Under the pieces are notes generated by a model. It was not told the origin of the DNA. It saw only the letters and a list, made by a program, of their open reading frames with translations, and did no database searches. Made by a program: the position numbers and the translations under genes. Shown here piece after piece: positions 25,101-38,400 of a DNA stretch of 64,000 nucleotides (position 1 is its first letter; every line of letters begins with the position of its first letter). The DNA is from Symbiodinium natans. Taxonomy: Eukaryota; Sar; Dinophyceae; Suessiales; Symbiodiniaceae. Where the stretch lies: the NCBI GenBank assembly GCA_905221605.1, contig CAJNDS010000846.1, positions 727,501-791,500 of the forward strand. Reading direction: 5' to 3'.

Positions 25101-28100
25101 GCTACCCAGAAGCAGTTCACGGCAGTTTGGTCCGAATCGAGCCTTGGCGCACGTCTCATGGTGCTCTTTTTGGTTTGGGATCGCCTTCTCAAAGTCAAAA
25201 CTGCGCACGATGAAGAGTGGAAACCACATGTTTTCGGAATGTTCTGGGACCCTCTGGGCGGGTGGGGCTTTTGCTGGTTGCTCGAACCCCTTCCAAACTA
25301 GTGCTGCCCTGGCCCTGCCAACCCTAAACCCTGAACCCTGAACCCCGAACCCTAAACCCTAAACCCTAAACCCTAAACCCTAAACCCCTTCCTGTTCCTC
25401 AGCTTGGCTGCTCGAACTTCATCTCCGTGCTCTCCAAGCTCAGGGCCCCGTCCTGGCTCTCCACCGGATTCTGGGAGCTCAGGGCATATACTTCGTTCTT
25501 ATAGTTTAGGGTTTAGGGGTTTAGGGGTTTAGGGTTTAGGGTTTAGGGTTTAGGGTTTAGGGTTTAGGGTTTAGGGTTTAGGGTTTAGGGTTTAGGGTTA
25601 GGGTTTAGGGTTTAGGGTTTAGGGTTTAGGGTTTAGGGTTTAGGGTGTAGGGTTTAGGGTTTAGGGTTTAGGGTTTAGGGTTTAGGGTTTAGGGTTTAGG
25701 GTTTGGGGTTTGGGGTTTAGGGTTTAGGGCTACTGTCTTAAGGGTAGTTGCGTAAAAGGGGACCCCCTATATCCCCCTTATATACCCTAACATTCCGGGC
25801 CCCTTATGAAGGAAAAGGTTAAGCATTGCGGGGTGTTGGGGTTGACGTGGCGATATCCCGAATCTCGACAACCTGGTTGGTGCCCAACTCCAATTACAGA
25901 TGCCCTGCCTTAGAAGCTTTGCACCTCCAACGGTGTGCAAAAACCAAGGCCCACTCACAAGAGCGCGACGTGTTGAACGCAGCCCCACCAAAAGAAGCCC
26001 GAATCACTCCGAGGATAGCAGGTCCGCTATTCTCATCCTGCCTGAGGAAAAGTAGCGGGCTGACAGAAGCCCTTCACATAACGATGTAAAAACGTAGAAA
26101 TCTCTACAATAGAATTCTTGTTTCCACTAAACCCATAACCCCAAGTGGTAAGGCCTAAGCCCCAAAGCCTACACACTCAACCCTAAACCCTAAACCCTAA
26201 ACCCTAAATCCAGAAGTGCCGTCCGACAAATCGGAGGTCCTCCATCCTTTGGTTTCGGAGCTTCTGAGCCAAGTGCCAGAGGTTCCGGACTGCCACGGTG
26301 ACCTCAAGGGTTTAGGGTTTAGGGTTTAGGGTCTAGGGTTTAGGGTTTAGGGTTTAGGGTTTAGTGTTTAGTGTTTAGGGTTTAGGGTTTCGACCTGAAG
26401 GAGGTTTTCCCCCTGGCTCTTAGTAGGGATATACCCTTTAAGGGATTGTATAGGGTACCTCATTCCCTCATTCCCTACTAAGAACAAGCCAGTTTTGAAA
26501 CTTTAGGGTTTAGGGTTTGGGGTTTAGGGTAGTTTGTAGGCTCAAAGGGCAGCTTGACGGGGCTGCGGAAAGAAGTTCCTCGGCACATCGTTGGCCTTGC
26601 CGCCGTTTGGGTCTGACTTTGACATGCTCCGGATTCTCAGAGAGCTGCCTCTGCACCCCCAGAACACGAAGCCACTTAAGGCTTAAGGGAAACAGGGCCT
26701 CTAGGGCTTGTAGGGTTGAGGTTTTAGCTTCGGATCTCAGATCTAGGGAGCTTGTGAGAATTGTGTTACGACACAAAGAGCTGTGGGCTGTGGAGTTCTC
26801 TTGTACATGAAGGGTTCAGTTCTAGGGGCTTAGCTTTTCTTTGTGGATTTGCGGGCGAAAATGACTCACACTTTTCCTCCCCGAGCGCAGGCATACTCTT
26901 CCTCAACAGAACTTGCCACGCGCACAGTGGCTCAAGGACTTTTGCCAGCAGAGCGGCCCTTGACAGTTGAGGAGAGCGAAGGTTGCAGCGCTACTCTCCG
27001 AGATTTTGGTGCAGGGCTTTTGCCTGCCTGCAACTTCGTAGATGCAGGTTCTCTCCGCGTTCATGGCGATGGCCACTCGCAGCTGAGGGAACGGGCTTCG
27101 TCTTGGGCTTAAAGCCCCAAACCCTGAGATCTAAACTCCGAAACCCTAAGATCCTAAACCGAAAAAAGGAAAACAGAATCCTCGAAGGCAATGCTGTCCC
27201 ATCTTCGGTGCTCAGGGCCGCACCTCCGACTGGTCCTCCGTCGGGTCGGAGTCCAACCTTTCTTGAGCCTGCCGTTGTTCGGCTTCAGGGCTTAAGGTTG
27301 GGTCAGTGTAGGGCCGGGGATCAGAACTTCTTCAGCTTAAGACATCGGGGCCCCAGAAGTACATAAACCCTAAACCCTAGACCCTGAACCCTAACCCTAA
27401 ACCCTAAACCCTAAACCCTGAACCCTAAACCCTAAACCCTAAACCCTAAACCCTAAAGTACATCTACATCCTGCCTAGGAGCCTAAGGACTCTGTGGTCC
27501 CCAGTGTGGGCTTCCGGTGTGAGGCTCCTACAGCTGCTGGGGCTACTCTGGTGCATGTGGACCAGGTTTGCTGTAGAAACTTTTATCCTAAACCCTAAAC
27601 CCTAAACCCGAAACCACAGAGGCTTAAGAGTCGCGGATGTTTTTCCTGAGGATGGCTCTTCCTGCCACTTGAGTCCTCCCCTGATCGCCTCAGGCTTTTG
27701 GCTTTTGTGGTTGCGGCGAACTATTAGATGATGGTATAACTATACGTGCGATTCTATTCTGATATTCTATATGCTCGCATAGTATGATACTCTGATACTC
27801 TTCTTACTGTTGAACACTTTCAGATGCTCGACTGAGATGGAAGCAGAAACTGGCTGAAAGTGTTTGGTGCCATGGGGCATCCTTCACCTCCGGCAACAGA
27901 TGCTCGCTGACAGTTGTTTGGAGGCGCCGTGTCCCAATTCAATGTGCCATGACGCGCCCGGGTTTTGGCCGTTGAAGACTTTCTGAGTCTTGACGCCTCA
28001 AACTCTCCGTAAACCCCTGAGCCCCAACAGAAACCTCATGTGCCCTTCATACCCCAAAGTCCTCCCAGCCAACAAAAATGTGTGCTCGACGCCTCCTTGT

Positions 28101-31100
28101 AGGACAATGCCCCTCTGGATCGAATGACAGCCTTCGAGGGGTTCGGGGGGTTCTGGATTCTGGGGTTTCGGGGCTACTCCTCGATATGGGGGTTTACGAA
28201 AATAGGGGACCCCAATACCCCAACAAGGTACCCCGAATATCGTCAACCCCCATATGCCTCGCACAGGACTTGAGCTTTTGAAATGCTCATGAAGCTTCAG
28301 ATCTCGAGGTGGGTGGGGGCCCGAAACTGCCCGAATTCAAAACTCAAATCCCATCGACCCGAGACCAGGGAGAGATAAGGCCCCCAAGCAAGCTGAAACG
28401 TGCCGCAACACGAGCCCTGTCCCTCTTACTCAGCGGCAAAACGATGAGCCTCTAAAACTGGGCGAAAGGTGGTCTCTTAAGGCACTTTTCCTCCAACATA
28501 AGTCCAGGACCACTTCAAACCCCCACAGGCAGGAAGTTTTGGGGGCTTTGGGGGTTTGGGGTTTTAGGGTTTAGGGTTTAGGGTTTAGGGTTCAGGGTTT
28601 AGGGTTTAGGGTTTAGGGTTTAGGGTTTAGGGTTTAGGGTTTAGGGTTTAGGGTTTATGGTGTAGGGTTTAGGGTTTAGGGTTTAGGGTTTAGGGTTTAG
28701 GGTTTAGGGTTTAGGGTTTAGGGTTTAGGGTTTAGGGTTTAGGGTTTAGGGTTTAGGGTTTAGGGTTTAGGGTTTAGGGTTTAGGGTTTAGGGTTTAGGG
28801 TTGGCACTAACAGTCCTCAGTCGGGATTATAGTACCCTCAACTACGATTAAAGACTGATAGGAGAAGGGGGAACCTTTTCCTAACAGTTCTTAATAGGGA
28901 TTGTAGTACCCTCTATTATTCCGATTAAGGAATCATCATATAAGAAGGGAACATCCCAAGCTTTAAAAGGATATTAGGGACCTCGGATCTCATCTCCGAT
29001 GCTCTTGACATGCCTTGGCGAAGTGGACGCTCACCACCTCCGCATCCGGCGTGAGCTCCATGATGGCAGAGAAAGTAAGGTGATCCTGCAGCGGAATCCC
29101 CCCGAAGCTGGGGAGCTAGGATTTCAGGCCGCGCCGATTCGGCCCTGCATCCCCCAAGAACCCCTTCATCCAAGGCCTCTCAAGGGCACCTTGATGGGGG
29201 AATCTAAGGGGGGCCATCTTCAAAGGCAGTGAGAGAGAGGGGGGGGGGGGGGGGGCCCTCCGATTAAAAGCAAGGAAAGGCTTGCCCTGCCTTGCCATCA
29301 AATCTGAGTGAGCAGATGTCAGTTGTCAAGAGCCTGGGCAGCATGTCCTCAGGAAGCTGGGTTTGGTGCGCAAGAGCCACAAGCAAAACAACCCGAAACC
29401 CCCTAATCCCAAAGTCCCAAAAAAGGCACAAATTTCCAGATTCTACGAAGACTGCTGATTCGTCCGAAAGTGGTGCTCCCCCACTCGGGTAGTTCTCTAA
29501 ATTAGGATCCCTTTTGGGGAGCCCATTCTTAAGGGGTGCCCGTACTATATAACCCCTGAACCCTCAACCCTAAACCCTAAACCCTAAACCCGAAACCCTA
29601 ACCCTAAACCCGAAACCCTAAACGCTAAACGCCAACTTGGAGAACCATCTGCATGCATTCGAGCAGCCACACGCCGATTGACGAGGTACACCGACGTGCT
29701 CCTCTCGGCGGCCTGCTGTCTCCAAGGAATCCCTATCCACACTGAAAACGTACAGGGTGTAGGGTTTGGGGTTTAAGGTTTAGGGCTGAGGGCTTAGGGT
29801 TTGGGATTTAGGGTTTCGGGAAACTCTGCACCCTGAACCCTATCTGAATTAGAACCGACCCTGTTGCAACAGACCCGGGTACATGCTGCCTTCTGGGTGC
29901 TTATGTCGGCACCGCGATGGAAAAACTCAGGAGAGAAAATCAAACAAAAGGCTTGTGGGAAAATATAGGGTGCCTCATTCCCTCATTCCCTACTAAGAAC
30001 CAGCCAGTAGAGCCACAACAAGGGCGCCTCGCGATCCAGGGCTGTTCCCGGCTTCACGAAGTGGGTCACGTCGGCGATGTGGACCTGAGGAAGCCCCGAG
30101 CGTCAACAGACATCATCTATAACTATACCCAAAGGCTCCCATGTAGTTCCTTTTGGGTTAGTTATAGGGGATTCTAGTACCCCCAAAAAGGTGCTACATA
30201 GGAGCCTCTGGGTAGATTCAAGGTGTCTGAACGTTGGTAGGCACAAAAGGGCCTCAGCTTGGGTTTGGAGAACCTTCGCCGAATCTCCAAGGCTTCCCTG
30301 TGTCCATGCCTGAGCACCTCACAAGATTCCGCTTTAAAGCGGCGTAATTAGAGCTTGTGGGGGGGGGGGGGGGGGGGGTTGTGGAAACTTCGAGTTCATG
30401 GGGTGGCGTGGCGGTTTTACGGGGGCTGCGATACGGGCTTTGGCGCCGTAGGGCCTTGCAATCCTTGGAACAGGGCTTCAGGATGCTCCAGGCATTGTTT
30501 CGCATTTTTTGTTGAAGGGGTTTAGGGTTTAGGGTTTAGGGTTTAGGGTTTAGGGTTTAGGGTTTAGGTTTAGGGTTTAGGGTTTAGGGTTTAGGGTTTA
30601 GGGTTTAGGGTTTATTGCTTCAGGCGAAGGGACCCCCACACGGAAGTTGCCGTTGGCCAGTTGCTCACAGCTCAGGGCATCATCAACGTCCTCGCAGCCT
30701 CAGCAAGTGAAGGCATGGCGAAGTACCAGACTCATGAGTCAAGAAATGTTGCCTTTGTGCATGCCTCTTGGTATGTATACACACATGTATGTGTACATGC
30801 ACGTCTATGTTTTCTGGGTATACATAACCAAATAGATAGAAGACTATGCTCTATATATATACACATATAAATATCTATATATATATATGTGCACTATATA
30901 TATATATATATATATGCTACCCCCCCCTCGGGGAATCTACCTTTTCAGGTAATCTTGGATCTTGGATGGGTTTAGGGTTTAAGGTTTAGGGTTTAGGGTT
31001 GAGTGATGGTACCCCCCCCCCCCAATCTTATGGTTCGAGGCGTACCGTCCTTCCTTCTCCATTATCTGCAATTGATATACAGTACATATACCCTATATAC

Positions 31101-32338
31101 ATACATGATGTGGGCACTTATCCTACTTTGTCTTTGCTTTTCCTAGCCCTATGGGATTTAAAGTTCAAGAGTTTAAGCCTCAAACCCTATAGGGTTACAA
31201 GGTTCTGTTACTGTAGGGTTTAGCGGGTTTAGGGTTTAAGGATTCTAAACGTGAGCCCTGTAAAGCTTCAGGGTTTGTCGTTGAAACAGTAAAGGGGTTA
31301 AAACCCTACAAGGTTTCGGGTTACGATTTTTAACTTCCTAAGTCTTAAACCACAAAAGGGTAAACCATGTAGGGTTTAAACCCTATAAGGGCTAGCCCCG
31401 ATAGGGTTCTAGAGATACACCCTGAATAACCCTAAAGCTTTACATCCTATAGGGTTTAAATATTTCAACCTAAACCCTAAACCTTTAAACCTATAGAGTT
31501 TAAAGGCCACCTATTCGGTTTAAATACCTAACCCTATAGGGACTCTATAGGGTTTAAGGTTCAAGCCTTTAGGGTTACAGATTGAATGCCCAAGCTTTAG
31601 GTTTTAATCACTAGATCTTGCACCTGTAAAATCCTATGGGGCTTGCAGATTGTAATGCCTAAACCTCAAGGCTAAATTCCTAAACTTCATTCGCCTTCAA
31701 AACCTAAGGTCTGGGCATTTATACTTTTAGCGCCTTTAGGGTTAAGACCTTGGAACCTTCATAGGGTTTTAGGGTTCTGACCCTAAAGGGTTTAGGGTGA
31801 GGTTGAAATGTCTAAACCTTAAACACTTAAGGTTTAAACTCTATGGGCTTAGGTTTGAATGCATGAGTCTTAATTAAACCCTGAACCTTTACACCTTAAA
31901 CCTATAGGGTTTAAAGGTTAAGGGCTTAGGTTCAATTGCCGGTTAAATGCCTGAATCTTAAACCTGTAGGGTTTAAAAGTTAAGGGTTTTGGTTTAATTT
32001 CCGGCTTAGATTTGAAATCCTTAAATCTTACACCCTAAACCTTTAAACCTTAACCCTATAGGGTTTAAAGGTTAAGGGTTAAGTTTAGTTGCTTAACCTT
32101 GAAACCCCATAGGGTTTAAAGGTGTAGGGTTTAAGGTGTAGCCCTAGATCCTATAGGTTTAAGGCATAGCGATTAAAACCCTAAACCTGTAGGGTGTCGG
32201 GGCTTCTCTTAAATCCTTAAAGCCTTAAAGCCTTAAAGCCTTAACCCCGATAGGGTTTTAGAGACAAGCCCAGCCCAAACAACCCTTAACCTTAAGAAAA
32301 AAACCCTGGAGCTGGAGCGGGAGCGGAGCGGAGCGGAG

Positions 32339-32377
<39 letters not shown>

Positions 32378-32394
32378 GGGGGGGGGGGGGAGAG

Positions 32395-32467
<73 letters not shown>

Positions 32468-35400
32468 GGGGGGGGGGGGGGGGGGGGAGGGGGGGGGGGG
32501 GGGGGGAGGGGGGGGGATGGGGAGGGGGGGGGGATGGGGAGGGGGGGGGGGGGGGAGGGGGGGGGGGGGGGGAGGGGGGGGGAGGGGGGGGGGGAGGGAG
32601 GGGGGAGGGGGGCGGGGGGGGGGGAAGGGGGGGGGGGGAGGGGGGGTGCCACGGTTGGGGGAAGAACCCCCCGCCCCCACCCCCTCCCCCCCCCCACCTA
32701 AGCAACCCGACTGCTTATAAGCAACCCAACTGCTTCTAAGCAACACACCTAAAACAAAAGACAAACTCTTATACCTCATCCTCTGGATATGGAAATCTGA
32801 AACTCTCATCATGTAGAGATTGAAATGCGAATCTTGTTGAAGATGAGAGGGTAAGAATCTATACGAAAGCGTTAGAGGTATCTTCAACCCGATACGAAAA
32901 AGCTACAGGTGTCTTAAACCCCCACCCTTTGGAGGTAGATTCTCCAGGGGGGGGGGGGGTACCATATATATATATATATATTCATGTATATATATATAAT
33001 ATTATATGTAATATTATATGTATATATATATATGTGTGTATGTGTATATGTGCCAAGACCTATATATGTATGTATGAATAAAATGTATGTATGTATAGGT
33101 GGGAGGCTAACCTCGCACTGAAACACGCATCCTAGACCTCTCAGACTCTTAGCAGCGAGAACTCCGAACCTTTGCACTCAGGACCTTCTAACCTAAACCC
33201 TAAACCATGAACCCCTAAACCCTAAATCCTCAACCCTAAACCCTGACCCTAAACCCAAACCCTAACCCCTAAGTCCTAAACCCCGAAAGCCCGAAACCCC
33301 TGAACCCTTAAACCCTTAAATTGCAGTCAGGGCCGAGGAGCCAGGGGGGTCGATGGAGAACACGCACACATCCCGGAAGTCCGTGCGACCTGAACAAGTC
33401 GGCGAGGAAAAGGGGTTTAGGGTTTAGGGTTTAGGGTTTGGGGTTGGGGTTTGGGGTTTAGGGTTTAGGGTTTAGGGTGCCATTGCTGGTGTAAGAAGAC
33501 AACCAGGCTGCCAGACGACTTTTTTCGGTTGGGGGTGGGAGGGGCATGCCCGTTTTATGGCTTCTGGGTCTGATGATTGGAAGCTTTTCGTCAGGCCTTC
33601 GGGCTTTGTTTAGGGTCTAGGATTTAGGGTTTAGGGTCTAGGGTGAGACAAAGCCCCGAGCCTCTGATCTCGTCCTCGGAGACCATGAAATCTTCCGGTG
33701 GCAAGCACTCAAGCACTTCCTGTGGCTGAACTCAGTATGTGCTGCACACATGCCTTGTAGGGGGAAGTAAGCGAAGCTAGTGGGTGTACCACCTCCAGCA
33801 TCCACAATGTGCCCGAACCTACGACCTAAGACACCGAGCTCTGGTGCTCAAGCAAGCCGAAATTTGCTGCTAGAGCCATTGCTGCACAAACGTACAGTGA
33901 CATGCCAGGAGAGGCAACAAGAGTTATACTCGATCGCACATGGGCCGGGGGCATGCCCAACTAACAAGAGGGTTTAGGGTTTAGGGTTTGGGGTTTAGGG
34001 TTTAGGGTCTAGGGCCTTAGGGTTTAGGGGCCCCCAACGGCCTAAACTCAACATCTGTAGCTTAAGAAAGCGCGGCTGCTCGGGTGAACAGGGGGTCCTC
34101 CGTGAAGGGCGCATCGTTCACGTTGTACTCCAGCCTAGAGTGTGAAGGGTTTAGGGTTTAGGGGTTAGGGTTTAAGGTTTAGGGTTTAGGGTTTAGGCTT
34201 TAGGGTTCAGGGTTTAGGGCCTTAAGGGTTCAGACAGCAATGGCTCTTGCAACGCAGGGAGGGTTGGGCGATTTAGGGTTTAGGGTGCCTTCGTGCCTCG
34301 TTCAGAAGTCCATGGACAGCACGCTCTGTTTTCTTCCAGACTTACTATTAGCAAGGTTGATCTGGCTCCTGGCTGTGATGCAAGATTCAAAAGCACAGCC
34401 TACAACAGACATATCCCGGAACCCTTACAACCCCCGAAAACATGAGAATGAAGGACCCAGGTACTTCAGCCTGAAGCTCCCTGAAGCCTCAATCCCCCAT
34501 GCGCCCTTGCACGCATCAGCCCTCTCCTGCAGACGTAGGCCCTTAACCCCCAAAATAGAACCTCCAATCCTGAAGCCCTAAGCCCTAAACCCTAAACGTT
34601 AAGGCCCTAAACCCTAAACCCTAAACTAACCCTAAACCCTAAACCCTAAGCCCTAAACCTGCAGACATTGGGCAAGATCATCTCCGTTTCGACCTCCAGG
34701 TCCCCAATCTCACCCAAGCTCCGCGAGAAGCGGGCGCGAGGGTATGGGCAGAACTGCCTCAACCGGGAGGTGTTTGGGTTAGGGTTAGGGTTTCGGGTTT
34801 AAGGTTTAGGGTTTAGGGTTCAGGGTTTAGGGTTTAGGGTTTGGAGCTTAGGGTTCAGGGTTCAAGGGGTTTTGGGTTTGCGGTTTGGGTTTAGGACTGG
34901 TTCGAGGTTTACTTTGTGCTAAAGAAGGGCACCGATTGATTAGTCAATAGTTTCTTCGCGAAGAGGTGGGGATCTTCCTTGCTTGAGTTTCATATCCTGC
35001 ACACTTGGGAAGCCGGAGAAGGGGCTGCGGTGGAGCGCGGGGGGTCTTCATGAGGGCTTAAGGTATGCCAAAATGAAGAACTCCATCAGCGTCCATTCCA
35101 ACCAGACAACGTAGGGCTAATTTCCTACTGATGTGTAAGTCTCGTACATCCCGAACCCCTAGAGCAAAGAAGCCCTGCCCGGGGTAGATAACCTCTCCAA
35201 CCTACATTTTCCTCATCCCGAAGCAATCTGATCGCCGCCCCCGAACTGACATCAGAGAGCCCTATGTCGAAGCAGGAGAACCGCAGGCGGTACAGAAACG
35301 TCGGGAGAATTAAATGTTCAGGTTCTGGAATTCGGCGACGACGATTGTAAGTGCCAGGAAATCGCGAAAGCCTTAGAGGGCTTTACCGCGTGCTTGCTGT

Positions 35401-38400
35401 GGTTTAGAGGTTCCGGTACCCTGTGTCCCCCTATATATAACCCTTTAAGGAACCACAGCCACTCCTTGGGGTGAGTAAGGCGCCCCTTGCTAGGCCACTC
35501 AGCTTCCAGGATCACCTTTGGCCGAGGAGCTGCCAAGTGTTGACCACAACGGTCAGCCGCTGGTCCTCGTCTTGTAGTCTCGTAGTCTATGCAGCTTCGT
35601 GACCCAAGAGCATCCTCTATATTTTTACTTCGAACCTCAATAAAAGTCATGTGTGTACTATTCCCTTGGGCTGTATATAACAAAGAGAGAATAAGACCTG
35701 AGGGGGCTCTAGACTTAGGAAATGGCCAGGGTAACCTTTTTGGTTTAAAGGGGCTTATCCACGAGAAATAGGTACCTACTCCGAGTCCTAGGCTTTGGTT
35801 TGGGGGCCTCGGGGGGTGGACCAACATCACGGGCCCAGGTTTTGCGACCTCAAACAGCATGTACTCCTTAAAGCCCGGCGCGGAAACCGTGGGGGGGGGG
35901 GGGGGGGGGGGGTAGGGGGTGCACCCTCAACCCGAATTCCCAGAGCCTACACCCCAAACGCCAAACCCTAAACCCTAATTGTTATTCACCCTCCGACCTC
36001 AACCGTATGGTAGCAACGGTTTTCTGATCTCAACTTTTCAGGGGTATACGTTTGGTCCAAACCCTAAACCCTAAACCCTAAACCCTAAACCCTCCCTAGC
36101 ACACACTGGGATCCTTGTACTTCTCCAGAGAGCCGTTGAGAAGCATCTTCGGGAACCGCTTGTCTGCCGGGATGAAGATGTGGTCATCCTGGTTCGGTCG
36201 AGGGCTGCACTAGGGTTTAGGGTTTAGGGTTTAGGGCTTAGGGCTTAGGGGTTAGGGTTTAGGGTTTAGGGTTTAGGGGTTTAGGGTTTAGGGTTAGGGT
36301 TTAGGGTTCAAAGTTTGGTGGGATTTGCGAGCATTTTCAGGGTAGCTGAACCCTGAGCGTTAAACATCAATACTCTGACGCTTGGGGGATAGTAGCTGTC
36401 GAGAGTGCATTCCCCTGTCACGGGCACGGAAGCTTAAACCTAAGCTCAAACCTTTCTGTTGTCCGATCCGATCCTACAGCTTTAATGATCGACACTTTGG
36501 CAAAGGGGCTTTGGAGGCTCCTGCAACAAAGAGTGCCAAACTGCTTGTCACTGACCCTTGAGCTTGGAGGCCTCTGGGAGGAGAACAACAACACGTGGCC
36601 CCCTTGGCGGGTCATCGAGACATGCGCTTGAAAGGACGAAGCGCGCGGCCTTCAAAACAGTCTCGAACAGCTGCAAAACGCCCCCCCCCCCCCCCCTCCC
36701 AGCCTCCTCGACACCGCGGAGTTCCCGAATGAGCCACGGCTTCTGAAAGGGCGTTGGGGGGGCTTCAAGCGTCAAGTTTCTATGGGCGGGGTCACATGAG
36801 GATAGTCTTCTACAGGGGCACGCAGGAATCAGGCCCCCCCTTAGCACGCTTAAACTAATGAGATTTTTTTCCAAATGAATTCCACGGGTTCACGTCTTCT
36901 AACCCCGAGAAAGCCAAAAGTTTACAAACCCTCAGCCCAATAACTCCTACAAAGCCCCTGTGCTTCGCCACAGCAACCCTGATGCTAAACTCTGTGGTCC
37001 TTCCGACAGAGCTTCTTCCACTTCTGGCTCTCAGGTAACATGCTCCCGATACCTGGTGATTGGGAGCCTGGGTCATTGGTTCCCTAAACCCTAAACCCTA
37101 AACCCTAAACGGTTGTTGTGCTCTAGTCTTGCCGCGTCCTCCATGTCGTCGATGGCGTAGACTGTGCCGCCCACCTCTCTCTGTGATCCTTGCCCCCATG
37201 TGCCGAAGCAGACTTGGGGTCTGGGGTCCGCAATTTAGGGGAGGGCCTTCACTAAGGTGCCAAGACAAGATCGTGCAGTCCATCCCCTTGAGTAGATAAT
37301 GATCGTCACCCAAGGCAAGAGTGGCGTGAACACTTCATCTCGTTTGCACCCCGCTTCTTGCGTGTTGCCTTTCCTTCCGTGCCCTTTTCAAGTTAGAAAG
37401 GAGCTTGACAACAACAACCTGCACCCCAAGTAAAAAACGAACATACAGCTGTGCAGGTGATTGCCTTGCTGTACTTATGTATGTATGTATGTATGAATGT
37501 ATGTATATGTATATAGCTTCATGCTTTTTGAAACAAAGAATTTGGCAGTTCGAGCATCAGGCAGGCACCTATGGTGTTCAGATATGATGAAAGAGGTGTT
37601 CTGGGTTCAAGGTTCTCCTGGGAACCGCTCACGTGGCCATGGGATCGTTCGTGCGCTTCGAAAGAAGCAGAAGCACGCAACTAGAGGAGAAAGGCGAGAG
37701 CTGAGAGACAGGCAAGGGACCAACCCACTTACTGGTTCTCAGTAGGGAAACATATGGAACTAGGGCCCTGCTTCATCCCGTAAAGGGTTATGTAGGGGAA
37801 CATCAGGTACCCCGTACGCGAATTTCAACTCGGAACTAAATCGTCACGTGTAGCCTCATATCCCAGAGCCAAGGCTCGCTCTTTGATGGCTACGATCCGC
37901 GCGGCCGGCTTGCCCATCATTACCAGCACGTCGCCGCCGTCCTTCAGCGCCTGCTGTAATTGAAAGCAGCTCTGCTTTTCTTTTTTTGGGGTTATCTGGC
38001 TACTTTGCACATCCTAGACTATATAGGTGCAGCGAAGGGGAATGGCGCCAGTCAAATCTGCCCTGAGTCCCCAACCCTGCCTGTCCAGCCACACCCGGCC
38101 CGCGCTGCTTCTTGGCCTGCTTCTCAAGGCACATGTCACGTGTTTGTGCTGGGGACGTTTTAGGTAAACTGGAAGGTTGCCTCTGGAGGATCAAATCAAA
38201 ACTCGCTGGTTTGGCAGGCTCCTGATCAGTTGCTTTTGGAACGCTCGCGCCCAGGCTTTCGAGCTTCGAAACCCGCAGTTGGCCTCCGAGGCCATCAGCT
38301 TTTCGATGAAGACCTTTGCAGCCACACGTAAGATTGTGCTGACGGCCTATGTCCAGGGTTCCAAACTGGGGGCTTCTAGGGTTCTCAAGTATATCAAGTA

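Larger units (their letters stand above)
30700..33341. other. Large DIS3 intron filled with repeats
   Basis: From low to high coordinate: AT/ACAT microsatellite (30,775-30,920), a short TTTAGGG array, 1.1 kb of scrambled telomere-like motifs (31,150-32,270), a ~315-nt poly-G block (32,337-32,650), another AT microsatellite (32,960-33,095) and a CCCTAAA array (33,185-33,310). No exon was seen. Confidence 0.8.

Noticed and set aside
24528-25730. A true chromosome end
   Set aside because: Arrays of both orientations are internal, short and flanked by DIS3 exons; they are interstitial.
32233-32887. Poly-Pro open frames of 137-209 codons
   Set aside because: They are translations of the poly-G block and have no gene character.
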